In this document: positions 1 through 6,998 of the stretch, piece by piece
Layout of the letters: every line of letters starts with the position of its first letter
How positions within the stretch are numbered: the stretch's first letter is position 1
Assembly (NCBI GenBank): GCA_045642545.1
Contig: JAZUJB010000050.1
Coordinates: 1-30,152, forward strand
From: F23-B02 sp045642545
GTDB taxonomy: Bacteria > Bacillota > Clostridia > Oscillospirales > Oscillospiraceae
Direction: 5' to 3'
Length of the DNA stretch: 30,152 nucleotides
Made by a program: the position numbers and the translations under genes
Notes under the pieces: model-generated
Seen by the model: only the letters and a program-made list of their open reading frames with translations
Databases searched by the model: none
What the model was told of the DNA's origin: nothing

Positions 1-1478
1 ATGTCATTCAGATAAACGATACCCACCCCACGCTCGTCATTCCCGAGCTTATGCGCATAATGATGGACGAATACGGTCTGGGCTGGGATGAGGCGTGGAG
101 CATCGTTACCGCTGCTGTTGCCTATACAAACCACACCGTTAGGAGCGAGGCGCTCGAAAAGTGGCCGCAGGAGCTTATCCAGACGCTGCTTCCGCGCGTG
201 TGGGAAATCCTCTGCGAGATTAACCGCCGCTGGTGCGAGCATCTTATAAGCAAATTCGGCGAAAGCGAAAAGGTCGGCCGCAACCTCATCATTCAGAACG
301 GTCAGGTGCATATGGCAAATCTCTGCCTTGCCGCCTGCTTCAAGGTCAACGGCGTTTCGGGTCTGCACGGCGAAATTCTCAAGACAGACCTTTTCCGCGA
401 TGTGTTCGAGCTTCGTCCCGAGCGCTTTACCTATGTCACAAACGGCATTGACCACCGCCGCTGGCTTGCGCAGATTAATCCGCGCCTGCACGGCCTGGTT
501 ACAGACCTTCTCGGCAGCGATGCCTATCTTACTCAGCCCGAAAGCCTTATCCGTCTTGCAGACTTTGCCGACGACGGCTCGGTGCGCGAGCGAGCAAATG
601 AGATTAAGCTTCTTAATAAGGCGGACTTTGCCGCCTTTGCGCTTCGCAACGACGGCTTTGTGCTCAACACCGATGCGATACTCGATGTTCAGGTCAAGCG
701 CCTGCACGAGTATAAGCGCCAGCTTCTGTGCGCAATGCTCATAACCCGTCTGCAGCTTATGCTGCACGAAAATCCCAATATGGAGTTCACGCCGCGCACC
801 TTCGTTTTCGGCGCAAAGGCGGCGGCAGGCTACCGCACCGCAAAGCGCATAATCGAGCTTATCTGCTCGCTTGCCGATGATATCAATAACGACCCCGTCT
901 GCAAGGGCAGACTGCAGGTTCTGTTTATGGAAAACTACCGCGTATCCGCAGCCGAGGCGCTTATGCCCGCGGCTCAGGTATCCGAGCAGATTTCCACCGC
1001 AGGCAAGGAGGCCTCGGGCACGGGCAATATGAAGCTTATGCTCAACGGCGCAGTTACAATCGGCACGCTTGACGGCGCAAATGTCGAGATGTACGAGCGC
1101 CTCGGCGATAAGAATATGTTCCTTTTCGGACTGCACACCGATGAGGTCATCGCGCTCAAGGCGGCAGGCTATGACCCGCGCCGCTTTGCCGAGGCAGACC
1201 CTGAATTGAAGGCAGTGCTTGACCGCATAAGCCGCGGCTTTGCCGACGGCAAGAGCTACTCAGACCTTGTGTCGGGGCTTTTGTACAACGGCGACCCGTA
1301 TATGCTCATTGCAGACTACCGCGACTATGTAAGCACCCACGACAGACTCTACCGCGCAATTTCCGATGACGGCGAAAGAGCCCGTCTGTCCATTATGAAC
1401 ACTGCCGAGGCAGGCATCTTTGCTGCCGACCGCGCAGCGAGAGAATATGCAGAGGAAATATGGAAGATAAAACTGTAA
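1..1478 (+). CDS. glgP: Glycogen/starch phosphorylase, C-terminal part (5' end outside window)
   Basis: Pyridoxal-phosphate enzyme that splits alpha-1,4-glucans with phosphate to give glucose 1-phosphate in the cytoplasm. The reading frame is open from the first bases (codons in phase with position 3) and begins with the family segment IQINDTHPTLVIPELMR, so the ATG at 51 is internal and the gene enters from the left. About 490 residues are present, roughly the last 60 percent of a normal phosphorylase of about 800. The PLP motif EASGTGNMKLMLNGA is intact; the Schiff-base lysine codon is at 1032-1034. VKRLHEYKRQLL and the C-terminal active-site region are also present. The stop overlaps the start of the following kinase by 19 bases, suggesting co-transcription. 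No frameshift or premature stop is seen. Confidence 0.95.
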   Translation, partial: VIQINDTHPTLVIPELMRIMMDEYGLGWDEAWSIVTAAVAYTNHTVRSEALEKWPQELIQTLLPRVWEILCEINRRWCEHLISKFGESEKVGRNLIIQNGQVHMANLCLAACFKVNGVSGLHGEILKTDLFRDVFELRPERFTYVTNGIDHRRWLAQINPRLHGLVTDLLGSDAYLTQPESLIRLADFADDGSVRERANEIKLLNKADFAAFALRNDGFVLNTDAILDVQVKRLHEYKRQLLCAMLITRLQLMLHENPNMEFTPRTFVFGAKAAAGYRTAKRIIELICSLADDINNDPVCKGRLQVLFMENYRVSAAEALMPAAQVSEQISTAGKEASGTGNMKLMLNGAVTIGTLDGANVEMYERLGDKNMFLFGLHTDEVIALKAAGYDPRRFAEADPELKAVLDRISRGFADGKSYSDLVSGLLYNGDPYMLIADYRDYVSTHDRLYRAISDDGERARLSIMNTAEAGIFAADRAAREYAEEIWKIKL

Positions 1479-2347
1479 TCGTAATAGGTGCGGTCAATGT
1501 CGATATCTGCGGCAGACCCGAGTCGCTGCCCCGTCTGCACGATTCAAACATCGGCAGCGTGAGCTTAAGCCCCGGAGGAGTGGGCCGCAATATTGCGCAC
1601 AATCTGTGCCTGCTCGGAGTAAAGGTAAAATTCCTTGCCGCGATAGGCGATGATGTCTACGGCGAGAGCGTGCTTAAAAGCTGCGAGGCGCTCGGAATGG
1701 ATATGCACCTTGCGCGGCGAATTGAGGGCGGCAGGACCTCGAGCTATCTGTATGTAACCGACGAAAAGGGCGATATGCTCATCGGCATCTGCGATACCGA
1801 CATTGCAGGCAGCATAACCCCCGAGTATCTCAGTATGCATCTTGACGAGATAAACGCCGCCGATGCCGTTGTCATTGACGGCAACCTGAGCGAGGAAACG
1901 CTCGGCTGGATTGCTGAGAATGTCACCGCGCCGCTTTATGCCGACCCCGTTTCCACGGTAAAGGCGGAAAGACTCAGACCCGCAATCGGCAGGCTTTGTG
2001 CGTTCAAGCCGAATGAGCTTGAGGCAAAGAGCCTTACGGGCGAAAATAGCGCGCTTGATGCCGCGCATAAGCTTCTCGGAGCGGGAGTCAAACGCGTGTT
2101 CATAAGCCTCGGCAGCGGCGGTGTGCTTGCCGCTGAGGGCGAGGAGCTTGTTAAGCTGCCCTGCGAGAGTATGGATGTTGTAAACGCAACCGGCTGCGGA
2201 GATGCGGCAACTGCGGCAATCGTGTGGGCAGGCGTGCACGGACTTTCCCTGCGCGAGAGCGCTGCCGCCGCAATGAAGGCTGCGGCACTTACGATTATCT
2301 GCGAAAAAACAGTCAACCCCGAGCTTCGCGCTGAGCTGATATCATAA
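1460..2347 (+). CDS. psuK: PfkB-family sugar kinase, pseudouridine kinase-like
   Basis: A 295-residue ribokinase/PfkB-family kinase, cytoplasmic. The N-terminus (GAVNVDICGRP, then GGVGRNIAHNL at about residues 39-49) fits the PsuK/YeiC branch, which phosphorylates pseudouridine to the 5'-phosphate. FKPNELEA at 182-189 and the C-terminal signature NATGCGDAA at 242-250 carry the expected anion hole and catalytic base Asp248. The usual GAGD is GCGD here. The start at 1460 has AGAGGA upstream and lies inside the end of glgP. The usual partner, pseudouridine-5'-phosphate glycosidase (psuG), is not next to it, so another nucleoside or sugar is possible. The PfkB assignment is firm; the pseudouridine substrate is inferred from the N-terminal motif. 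Confidence 0.8.
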   Translation: MEDKTVIVIGAVNVDICGRPESLPRLHDSNIGSVSLSPGGVGRNIAHNLCLLGVKVKFLAAIGDDVYGESVLKSCEALGMDMHLARRIEGGRTSSYLYVTDEKGDMLIGICDTDIAGSITPEYLSMHLDEINAADAVVIDGNLSEETLGWIAENVTAPLYADPVSTVKAERLRPAIGRLCAFKPNELEAKSLTGENSALDAAHKLLGAGVKRVFISLGSGGVLAAEGEELVKLPCESMDVVNATGCGDAATAAIVWAGVHGLSLRESAAAAMKAAALTIICEKTVNPELRAELIS

Positions 2348-2350
2348 AAG

Positions 2351-2391
2351 CAAAACGGCTCAACGGCCCACTGACCGCTGAGCTGTTTTAT
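2351..2391 (+). terminator. Intrinsic terminator after the glgP-kinase operon
   Basis: An inverted repeat AAACGGCTCA / TGAGCTGTTT with one G-U pair is followed by a short T-rich run. It lies 4 bases after the kinase stop. Confidence 0.65.
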
Positions 2392-2408
2392 GTTCTGATT
2401 AAAAAATT

Positions 2409-2436
2409 CCGTCTGCGAATAATTGAGGGCAGACGG
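2409..2436. other. Short hairpin in the plsY leader region
   Basis: Perfect 8-base arms CCGTCTGC and GCAGACGG with a 12-base loop. On the minus strand the hairpin is followed by AATTTTTT, as in a terminator, but no minus-strand gene lies upstream of it. On the plus strand it would form in the leader of the acyltransferase mRNA. Function unknown. Confidence 0.35.
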
Positions 2437-2462
2437 CAGAAACTAAGCCGAGGTTTTTTACT

Positions 2463-3119
2463 ATGAAGCTTACAAAGACAATGAAGCAGGCGCTTGCATC
2501 TGCCGGAATCGGCACTGCTGCGGGTATGCTCAATCCCGCCTATGCAATCGGCCTGATGAAGGGCTACGACATACGAAATATGGGCTCGCGCAATCCGGGT
2601 GCGTCGAATGTGATAATCCTCGAGGGCAAAAAAGCGGGCGCGTTTGTTATGGCCTTTGATATGAGCAAGGCGGCTGCCGCCGTCAAGCTCTGCCGCGATA
2701 TATTCCCCGATTTCAAATCGGCAGGAGAAACCGCAGGCGCGGCAAGCATTCTCGGCCATATGTTTTCGCCGCTGATGAAATTCCGCGGCGGCAAGGGACT
2801 TGCCTGCCTCGGCGGAACAATCCTCGCGTTTGGACTGCGCGATTTTGCGAAAATGCTCGCTGCGGAGATTGTGCTGCTCGGCGCAACACGCTATATCTGC
2901 CTTGTGCCAATTACCGCCTCAGTGGCTTATCCCATCTACCACGGCATCACAAGCGGCAATAAGCAGGGCGCGGCAATTTTAGGCACTGTTGCGCTGCCCA
3001 TCTTCCTCAAGCACCGCGAAAATCTTGAGCGCATAAGGCAGGGCAAGGAGTTCAAGGTCGATTTTCTGTGGAATCGCGATGCCGAGCTTCAGCGCACGGG
3101 CTGGGCAGCAGAGGTATGA
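2463..3119 (+). CDS. plsY: Acyl-phosphate:glycerol-3-phosphate acyltransferase PlsY
   Basis: Integral membrane enzyme that moves the acyl chain from acyl-phosphate to glycerol 3-phosphate, making lysophosphatidic acid, the first step of phospholipid synthesis in most Gram-positives. All three PlsY active-site loops are visible: GSRNPGASN (about 42-50), GHMFSPLMKFRGGKG (about 98-112) and KHRENLERIRQGKE (about 180-193). Length is 218 residues against a usual 190-220. The N-terminal segment before GYDIR is hydrophobic but less so than in many PlsY proteins. The ATG at 2463 has only a weak purine run (CCGAGG) at a long spacing. It stands alone, converging on the lipid kinase gene. Confidence 0.9.
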   Translation: MKLTKTMKQALASAGIGTAAGMLNPAYAIGLMKGYDIRNMGSRNPGASNVIILEGKKAGAFVMAFDMSKAAAAVKLCRDIFPDFKSAGETAGAASILGHMFSPLMKFRGGKGLACLGGTILAFGLRDFAKMLAAEIVLLGATRYICLVPITASVAYPIYHGITSGNKQGAAILGTVALPIFLKHRENLERIRQGKEFKVDFLWNRDAELQRTGWAAEV

Positions 3120-3132
3120 TAACAAATAAAAT

Positions 3133-3162
3133 AAAACCGTAGGATTTAATCCTACGGTTTTT
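3133..3162. terminator. Bidirectional terminator between plsY and the lipid kinase gene
   Basis: Perfect stem CCGTAGGAT / ATCCTACGG with a 3-base loop, flanked by AAAA on the left and TTTTT on the right, so it can end transcription from both converging genes. Confidence 0.9.
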
Positions 3163-3168
3163 CGTTTA

Positions 3169-4056
3169 TCAGCAGATGATTTCAATTGCCTTGCAGCAGT
3201 TTTCAAAGGAGATTTCCTGATGTGCGCCGCCGTCCTCGCCGTCAAAGGTCCAGGTGGTGGGCTCGTCAAAAATGAACTTCGCCTTTGTGGTCTTTTTGAT
3301 GACTATGTACTCGCTGGACAAATCGTGCGTCAGCACTCTTGCGGCAAGCGGGAAGATGCTCATAAGGCTGGGCAGCTTCTTAATCATTATAAGCTCGTGC
3401 ACGCCGTCGCCGAGGTCGACCAGGTCCTTGGGCAGGTCGACAAGACCTGCAACGGAATAGGAGTTTGAAACGCCGCCGTAGAGGAACTCATCATCAAGCA
3501 CGCCGTCGTCGTACTCAACGCGCACATGGCGGCTCTTAAGACCGCTGAGAGCCTTGAATGCGCCGACAATGTATGCAAGCTCGCCGAATTTGCGCTTCGC
3601 CTCCTGCGGAGTGCCGTAGCTGACCTCGGTGAATGCGCCGAAGGCCGCGATGTAGTTAAAGTAGCCGTCACCGCGCCTGCCCGTGTCGAATACCATGGGC
3701 TTGCCCTCGATAAAGCGCTTTGTCGACCAGAGAATATCGTTCTTCGGCAGACCGAGGGTGCGGGCAATGTCGTTTGCCGTGCCGATGGGGAAGTAGCCGA
3801 CCTGCGGTCTTTTCTCAAGCTTCATAAGTCCCGTGATGACCTCGGCAAGAGTGCCGTCGCCGCCGAGGCAGATGAGCTTTTCAAACTGCTCGCCGTATTT
3901 CTCGGCAAGCTCGGTTGCGTGGCCGCGGCGCTCGGTAAAGAACAGCGAAACCTCGTAGCCTGCGTCGGAGAGATTTTTCAGCGCCTCAGCAAGGCCCTTT
4001 CTGTAATGACCCTTGCCTGCGGCGGGGTTTATTATCATCATTAGCGGAGTTTTCAT
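3169..4056 (-). CDS. Diacylglycerol/lipid kinase, YegS/DgkB family
   Basis: A 295-residue soluble lipid kinase of the DAGK catalytic family, expected to phosphorylate diacylglycerol or a similar lipid at the inner face of the membrane. Motifs: NPAAGKG at 10-16, the nucleotide-binding GGDGT at 65-69, PIGTANDIART at 90-100, and TFDGEDGG near 271-278. Length is normal. Its ATG overlaps the stop of the upstream DHHW gene by one base (TAATG), which points to translational coupling and one operon with the acetylation genes. Diacylglycerol released during surface polymer synthesis is the usual substrate of the Gram-positive DgkB branch; whether that holds here is inferred. Confidence 0.88.
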   Translation of the reverse strand: MKTPLMMIINPAAGKGHYRKGLAEALKNLSDAGYEVSLFFTERRGHATELAEKYGEQFEKLICLGGDGTLAEVITGLMKLEKRPQVGYFPIGTANDIARTLGLPKNDILWSTKRFIEGKPMVFDTGRRGDGYFNYIAAFGAFTEVSYGTPQEAKRKFGELAYIVGAFKALSGLKSRHVRVEYDDGVLDDEFLYGGVSNSYSVAGLVDLPKDLVDLGDGVHELIMIKKLPSLMSIFPLAARVLTHDLSSEYIVIKKTTKAKFIFDEPTTWTFDGEDGGAHQEISFENCCKAIEIIC

Positions 4057-5354
4057 TATTTCCCAACAACCTTTTCTATATTCTGTGTTGTAACATCGGC
4101 CAGCGCGACCGAAACGGAGTTTACAAAAATAATATCACTAATATCGTAGGTGTCAATAAGCTTGTTGACTGTCATCTCGCGATAGCTGCGGTAATCGATG
4201 ACATAGACATTCTTATAATTCTGCGTGAGGTACGGCACGAAGCAGTTGCCGAAGCTGTCCTTGATGACAAGGCAGTTCTTGCCCGAGTCAAGACTGTTGT
4301 TCGTAATGCGCGTAAAGGGGTTGTCGCCCGAGATGAAGCAGAGATATTTAAGATTCTTGTCCGCATTGGTCATATCGGAGATGATGTCAATGGGATAGGT
4401 GTCGCCGTCCGAGGTGGTGATGACGGTTTTTATATCTCCGGGCGGTACAAATGCGTGCACCGTGTCGGCGGTCAGCAGATTGCTGCGCTTTGCGTAAGAC
4501 CACAGCGAGCCGTAGTAGTTATTAAAGGTCTTTTCCTCAAAATCACTGAGGTCGGCAGGGGAGATGCCTGCCGTTTTGCAGTACTGTCGGTAGGCGTAGT
4601 ATGCCGCCTGCGCTGTCCAGTGGTGGTCGGTGCGGAAGTAGAGGTATTCGCCGTTGTGATAGCGCAGCGCGTTGAAGGTGTCAACGCCCTTTGCCTTGTT
4701 CAGCTGACCGTAGATGTAGTCGAGCGCCTCGGACTCATCTGCCGCGCCTATCTTGTCGAGGTAATCCTGCTCGAACATAATGCCGATTGCGGTGGGCGCG
4801 AGTACGCTGTAAACATTTGCTCTGTCGCCGGCAATCCCGGCGGTGCGCTCAACAAGGCTTGCGAATTTATCCGCGCCGTCCTTGTAGAAGTAGAAAAACT
4901 CGTAGCACGCATCGTCAATCTGCAAAACCGTGCCGAAGCTGACAAAATCGTCATCGTCGACAACCTTGCCGTGCCAGTGCTCCTTGTCAACCTTATCCCA
5001 CTTGCTAATCTCCTCGGTGGGCTGCGGCGTGGACTCAACGGGAATTGCGTCGGAATTGGTAAGGCTGCCGTAAATGGCAATGTCCGAGTGGCCGTAAAGC
5101 GATTGCACGCGCTCGCTCAGCGCAAGCCACTTTTCGCGGAGGGTAAAGGTGTCGGAAAACCACGCATCAATGTCCGCGAAGTAGTCACCGCTTGCAAGCG
5201 CCTTGAAGGTGAAGGAAGGAAACTGCGCAAGCTCGCGCTTTTCGTCAACAGAGTCGGTCGGACGCAGCGGCAGAAGCCACGCGATAACCGTAATCACCGC
5301 AAATATGATGAAAAACGGAATGACATATTCAATTTTGCGGTTGCTTTTTTTCAT
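4056..5354 (-). CDS. DHHW-family membrane-anchored O-acetyltransferase partner (AlgJ/AlgX-like)
   Basis: A 432-residue protein with one N-terminal membrane segment (about 9-30) and an extracytoplasmic SGNH-like domain. The family motif DHHW is at 243-246 (Asp243 and His245 as expected catalytic residues), and the serine motif KDSFGN places the likely nucleophile at Ser367. In AlgJ/AlgX-type systems this protein takes the acyl group passed out by an MBOAT partner and puts it on an exported polysaccharide. The MBOAT gene lies 6 bases upstream, giving the standard pair. No clear Shine-Dalgarno is seen before the ATG, so translation probably depends on coupling. The polymer that is modified cannot be read from this window. 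Confidence 0.88.
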   Translation of the reverse strand: MKKSNRKIEYVIPFFIIFAVITVIAWLLPLRPTDSVDEKRELAQFPSFTFKALASGDYFADIDAWFSDTFTLREKWLALSERVQSLYGHSDIAIYGSLTNSDAIPVESTPQPTEEISKWDKVDKEHWHGKVVDDDDFVSFGTVLQIDDACYEFFYFYKDGADKFASLVERTAGIAGDRANVYSVLAPTAIGIMFEQDYLDKIGAADESEALDYIYGQLNKAKGVDTFNALRYHNGEYLYFRTDHHWTAQAAYYAYRQYCKTAGISPADLSDFEEKTFNNYYGSLWSYAKRSNLLTADTVHAFVPPGDIKTVITTSDGDTYPIDIISDMTNADKNLKYLCFISGDNPFTRITNNSLDSGKNCLVIKDSFGNCFVPYLTQNYKNVYVIDYRSYREMTVNKLIDTYDISDIIFVNSVSVALADVTTQNIEKVVGK

Positions 5355-5360
5355 AGTCTG

Positions 5361-6824
5361 TCAGAAGTGGAAGTAGATAAACGGATTGTAGCTGCCGCCG
5401 ACGAGCATTGCCGTCGAGAGCACTAAGATTACTGCGGGAATGATGCAATAGCGCAGGCTGCGGTATGCAATCGTGAGCTTTTCGTTTTCTGCCGTGAGGG
5501 CGCAAAGCTTATCGCTGAGCCTTTTTAACAGCGGTGTGCAGCAGAGCATCGACATGAGCAGAATGAATATGCGGTTTTCAAAGAAAAGCTTTACCTGGAA
5601 GCTTGTAAACGGGTTGCCGTTGAGACCGAGCATGCCCTTGAACACAGTGCCGAGCAGGCGCATATCGGTGAACTTGAAAATCGTCCAGCCGAAGAACACA
5701 ACGAGCATCGTGTAAAGCCACGGGATAAACTTCGGAAGCTTTTCAAGCTTATCCTTGAGAAACAGCTTTTCGAGAACTAAGAACACGAAGTAGTATATGC
5801 CCCAAAGCACGAAGGTAAACGAAGCGCCGTGCCAAAGTCCCGTCAGCGCCCACACGATGAAAAGGTTTATTATTGTGCGCTTTAAGCCGCGGCGGCTGCC
5901 GCCGAGGGGAATGTAAACATAGTCGCGGAAGAAGGTGCTGAGCGAGATGTGCCAGCGCCGCCAGAATTCCGTGACGGATTTTGAAATGTAGGGGTAGTTG
6001 AAGTTTTCGGGATAGTGCAGACCGACCATAAGTCCGAGTCCGATTGCCATATCCGAATAACCCGAGAAGTCGAGGTAGATGTGCAGCATATAGGCAAGCA
6101 TACCCAGCCACACGCCGACAACGGGCACGCCCGATAACTGCGCCACCGCATCGGCAGCGCTTGTGCCGCCGGAGATTGCGGCATCGGACAGAAGCAGGGC
6201 ATCTGCAAGCTCACCGCAGACATTGCCTAAAAGCACCTTCTTGCCGAGACCGATTGCGAAGCGATACACACCCTCGGAAAGCGAGTCAAGCTCGTTTCGC
6301 TCAACGAAAAGCTCCTCGGAAATGGTCTTGTAGCGCACAATCGGGCCTGCGATGCACTGGTGGAAAAGCGCCGCGTACAGAAGCACATTCCTGTACTCCC
6401 TCTGCGCCGCCGCATCACCGCGGAATACATCGGTTACATAGCTTAAAAGCTGGAAGGTGTAGAAGGATATGCCGAGCGGGAGCGCGATGTTTTTAATAAA
6501 CTCGGGCACATCACCGAAAAGCGAAAACGCAAGACCGGAGTATTTGAAAATGCCGATAAGTCCGAGGTTTATTACGCAGGCGGCGGCAAGCCAAAGCCTG
6601 CGCAGCTTAGCGCTTTCGCAGTGCTCTATCTTAAGTGCAATAAACCAGTCGGCAAGGCTCATACCCAGAAGCAGCAGCACATACAGCGGCTCACCCCAGA
6701 TGTAGAAAATGAGCGATGAAACCAAAAGCACGGTGTTGCGCTGCTGCAGGGTGCGGCAGCGCGCATACGCAAGTAGACTCAGCGGCAGAAACGCATATAA
6801 AAATGTAAGGCTTGAAAACAGCAT
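5361..6824 (-). CDS. MBOAT-family O-acyltransferase (AlgI/DltB/PatA-like)
   Basis: A 487-residue polytopic membrane protein of the AlgI branch of MBOAT proteins, which pass acetyl or other acyl groups across the membrane for polymer modification. It begins MLFSSLTFLYAFLPL as many family members do. The conserved cores FWRRWHISLSTFFRDYVYIP (about 287-306) and ALTGLWHGASFTFVLWG (about 326-342, catalytic His332) are intact. The ATG at 6824 has AAGGA about 6 bases upstream. It is the first gene of a three-gene operon with the DHHW partner and the lipid kinase, driven by the promoter at 6856-6884. No dltA/dltC-type carrier gene is nearby, so a DltB role is unlikely. Confidence 0.92.
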   Translation of the reverse strand: MLFSSLTFLYAFLPLSLLAYARCRTLQQRNTVLLVSSLIFYIWGEPLYVLLLLGMSLADWFIALKIEHCESAKLRRLWLAAACVINLGLIGIFKYSGLAFSLFGDVPEFIKNIALPLGISFYTFQLLSYVTDVFRGDAAAQREYRNVLLYAALFHQCIAGPIVRYKTISEELFVERNELDSLSEGVYRFAIGLGKKVLLGNVCGELADALLLSDAAISGGTSAADAVAQLSGVPVVGVWLGMLAYMLHIYLDFSGYSDMAIGLGLMVGLHYPENFNYPYISKSVTEFWRRWHISLSTFFRDYVYIPLGGSRRGLKRTIINLFIVWALTGLWHGASFTFVLWGIYYFVFLVLEKLFLKDKLEKLPKFIPWLYTMLVVFFGWTIFKFTDMRLLGTVFKGMLGLNGNPFTSFQVKLFFENRIFILLMSMLCCTPLLKRLSDKLCALTAENEKLTIAYRSLRYCIIPAVILVLSTAMLVGGSYNPFIYFHF

Positions 6825-6855
6825 AGGCGGTCCTTACTAAGAAAATTCTGACAAA

Positions 6856-6884
6856 ATTTTAGCACAGAAAAAGGCCCAATTCAA
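6856..6884 (-). promoter_or_regulatory. Sigma-A-type promoter for the MBOAT operon
   Basis: Read on the minus strand: TTGAAT, 17-base spacer, TAAAAT, with a TGC directly before the -10 (extended -10). It lies about 30 bases upstream of the MBOAT start. Confidence 0.6.
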
Positions 6885-6931
6885 CGATATTTGATGAACA
6901 ATGTGTGAAGCATACAAAGTTTATTTTGCTA

Positions 6932-6960
6932 TGGAAAAGCAGATGAAATGCATATATAAT
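6932..6960 (+). promoter_or_regulatory. Probable promoter for the GH3 beta-glucosidase gene
   Basis: TGGAAA, 17-base spacer, perfect TATAAT at 6955-6960; the start codon is 38 bases downstream, preceded by GGGAGAA. It sits back to back with the MBOAT promoter. Confidence 0.55.
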
Positions 6961-6998
6961 TAATAAAACGAATTAGTCAACACATCGGGAGAAAACGG

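Noticed and set aside
4455..5426. Plus-strand frame of 323 codons opposite the DHHW gene
   Set aside because: The minus strand carries the DHHW and KDSFGN motifs and the operon spacing; the plus frame is a shadow.
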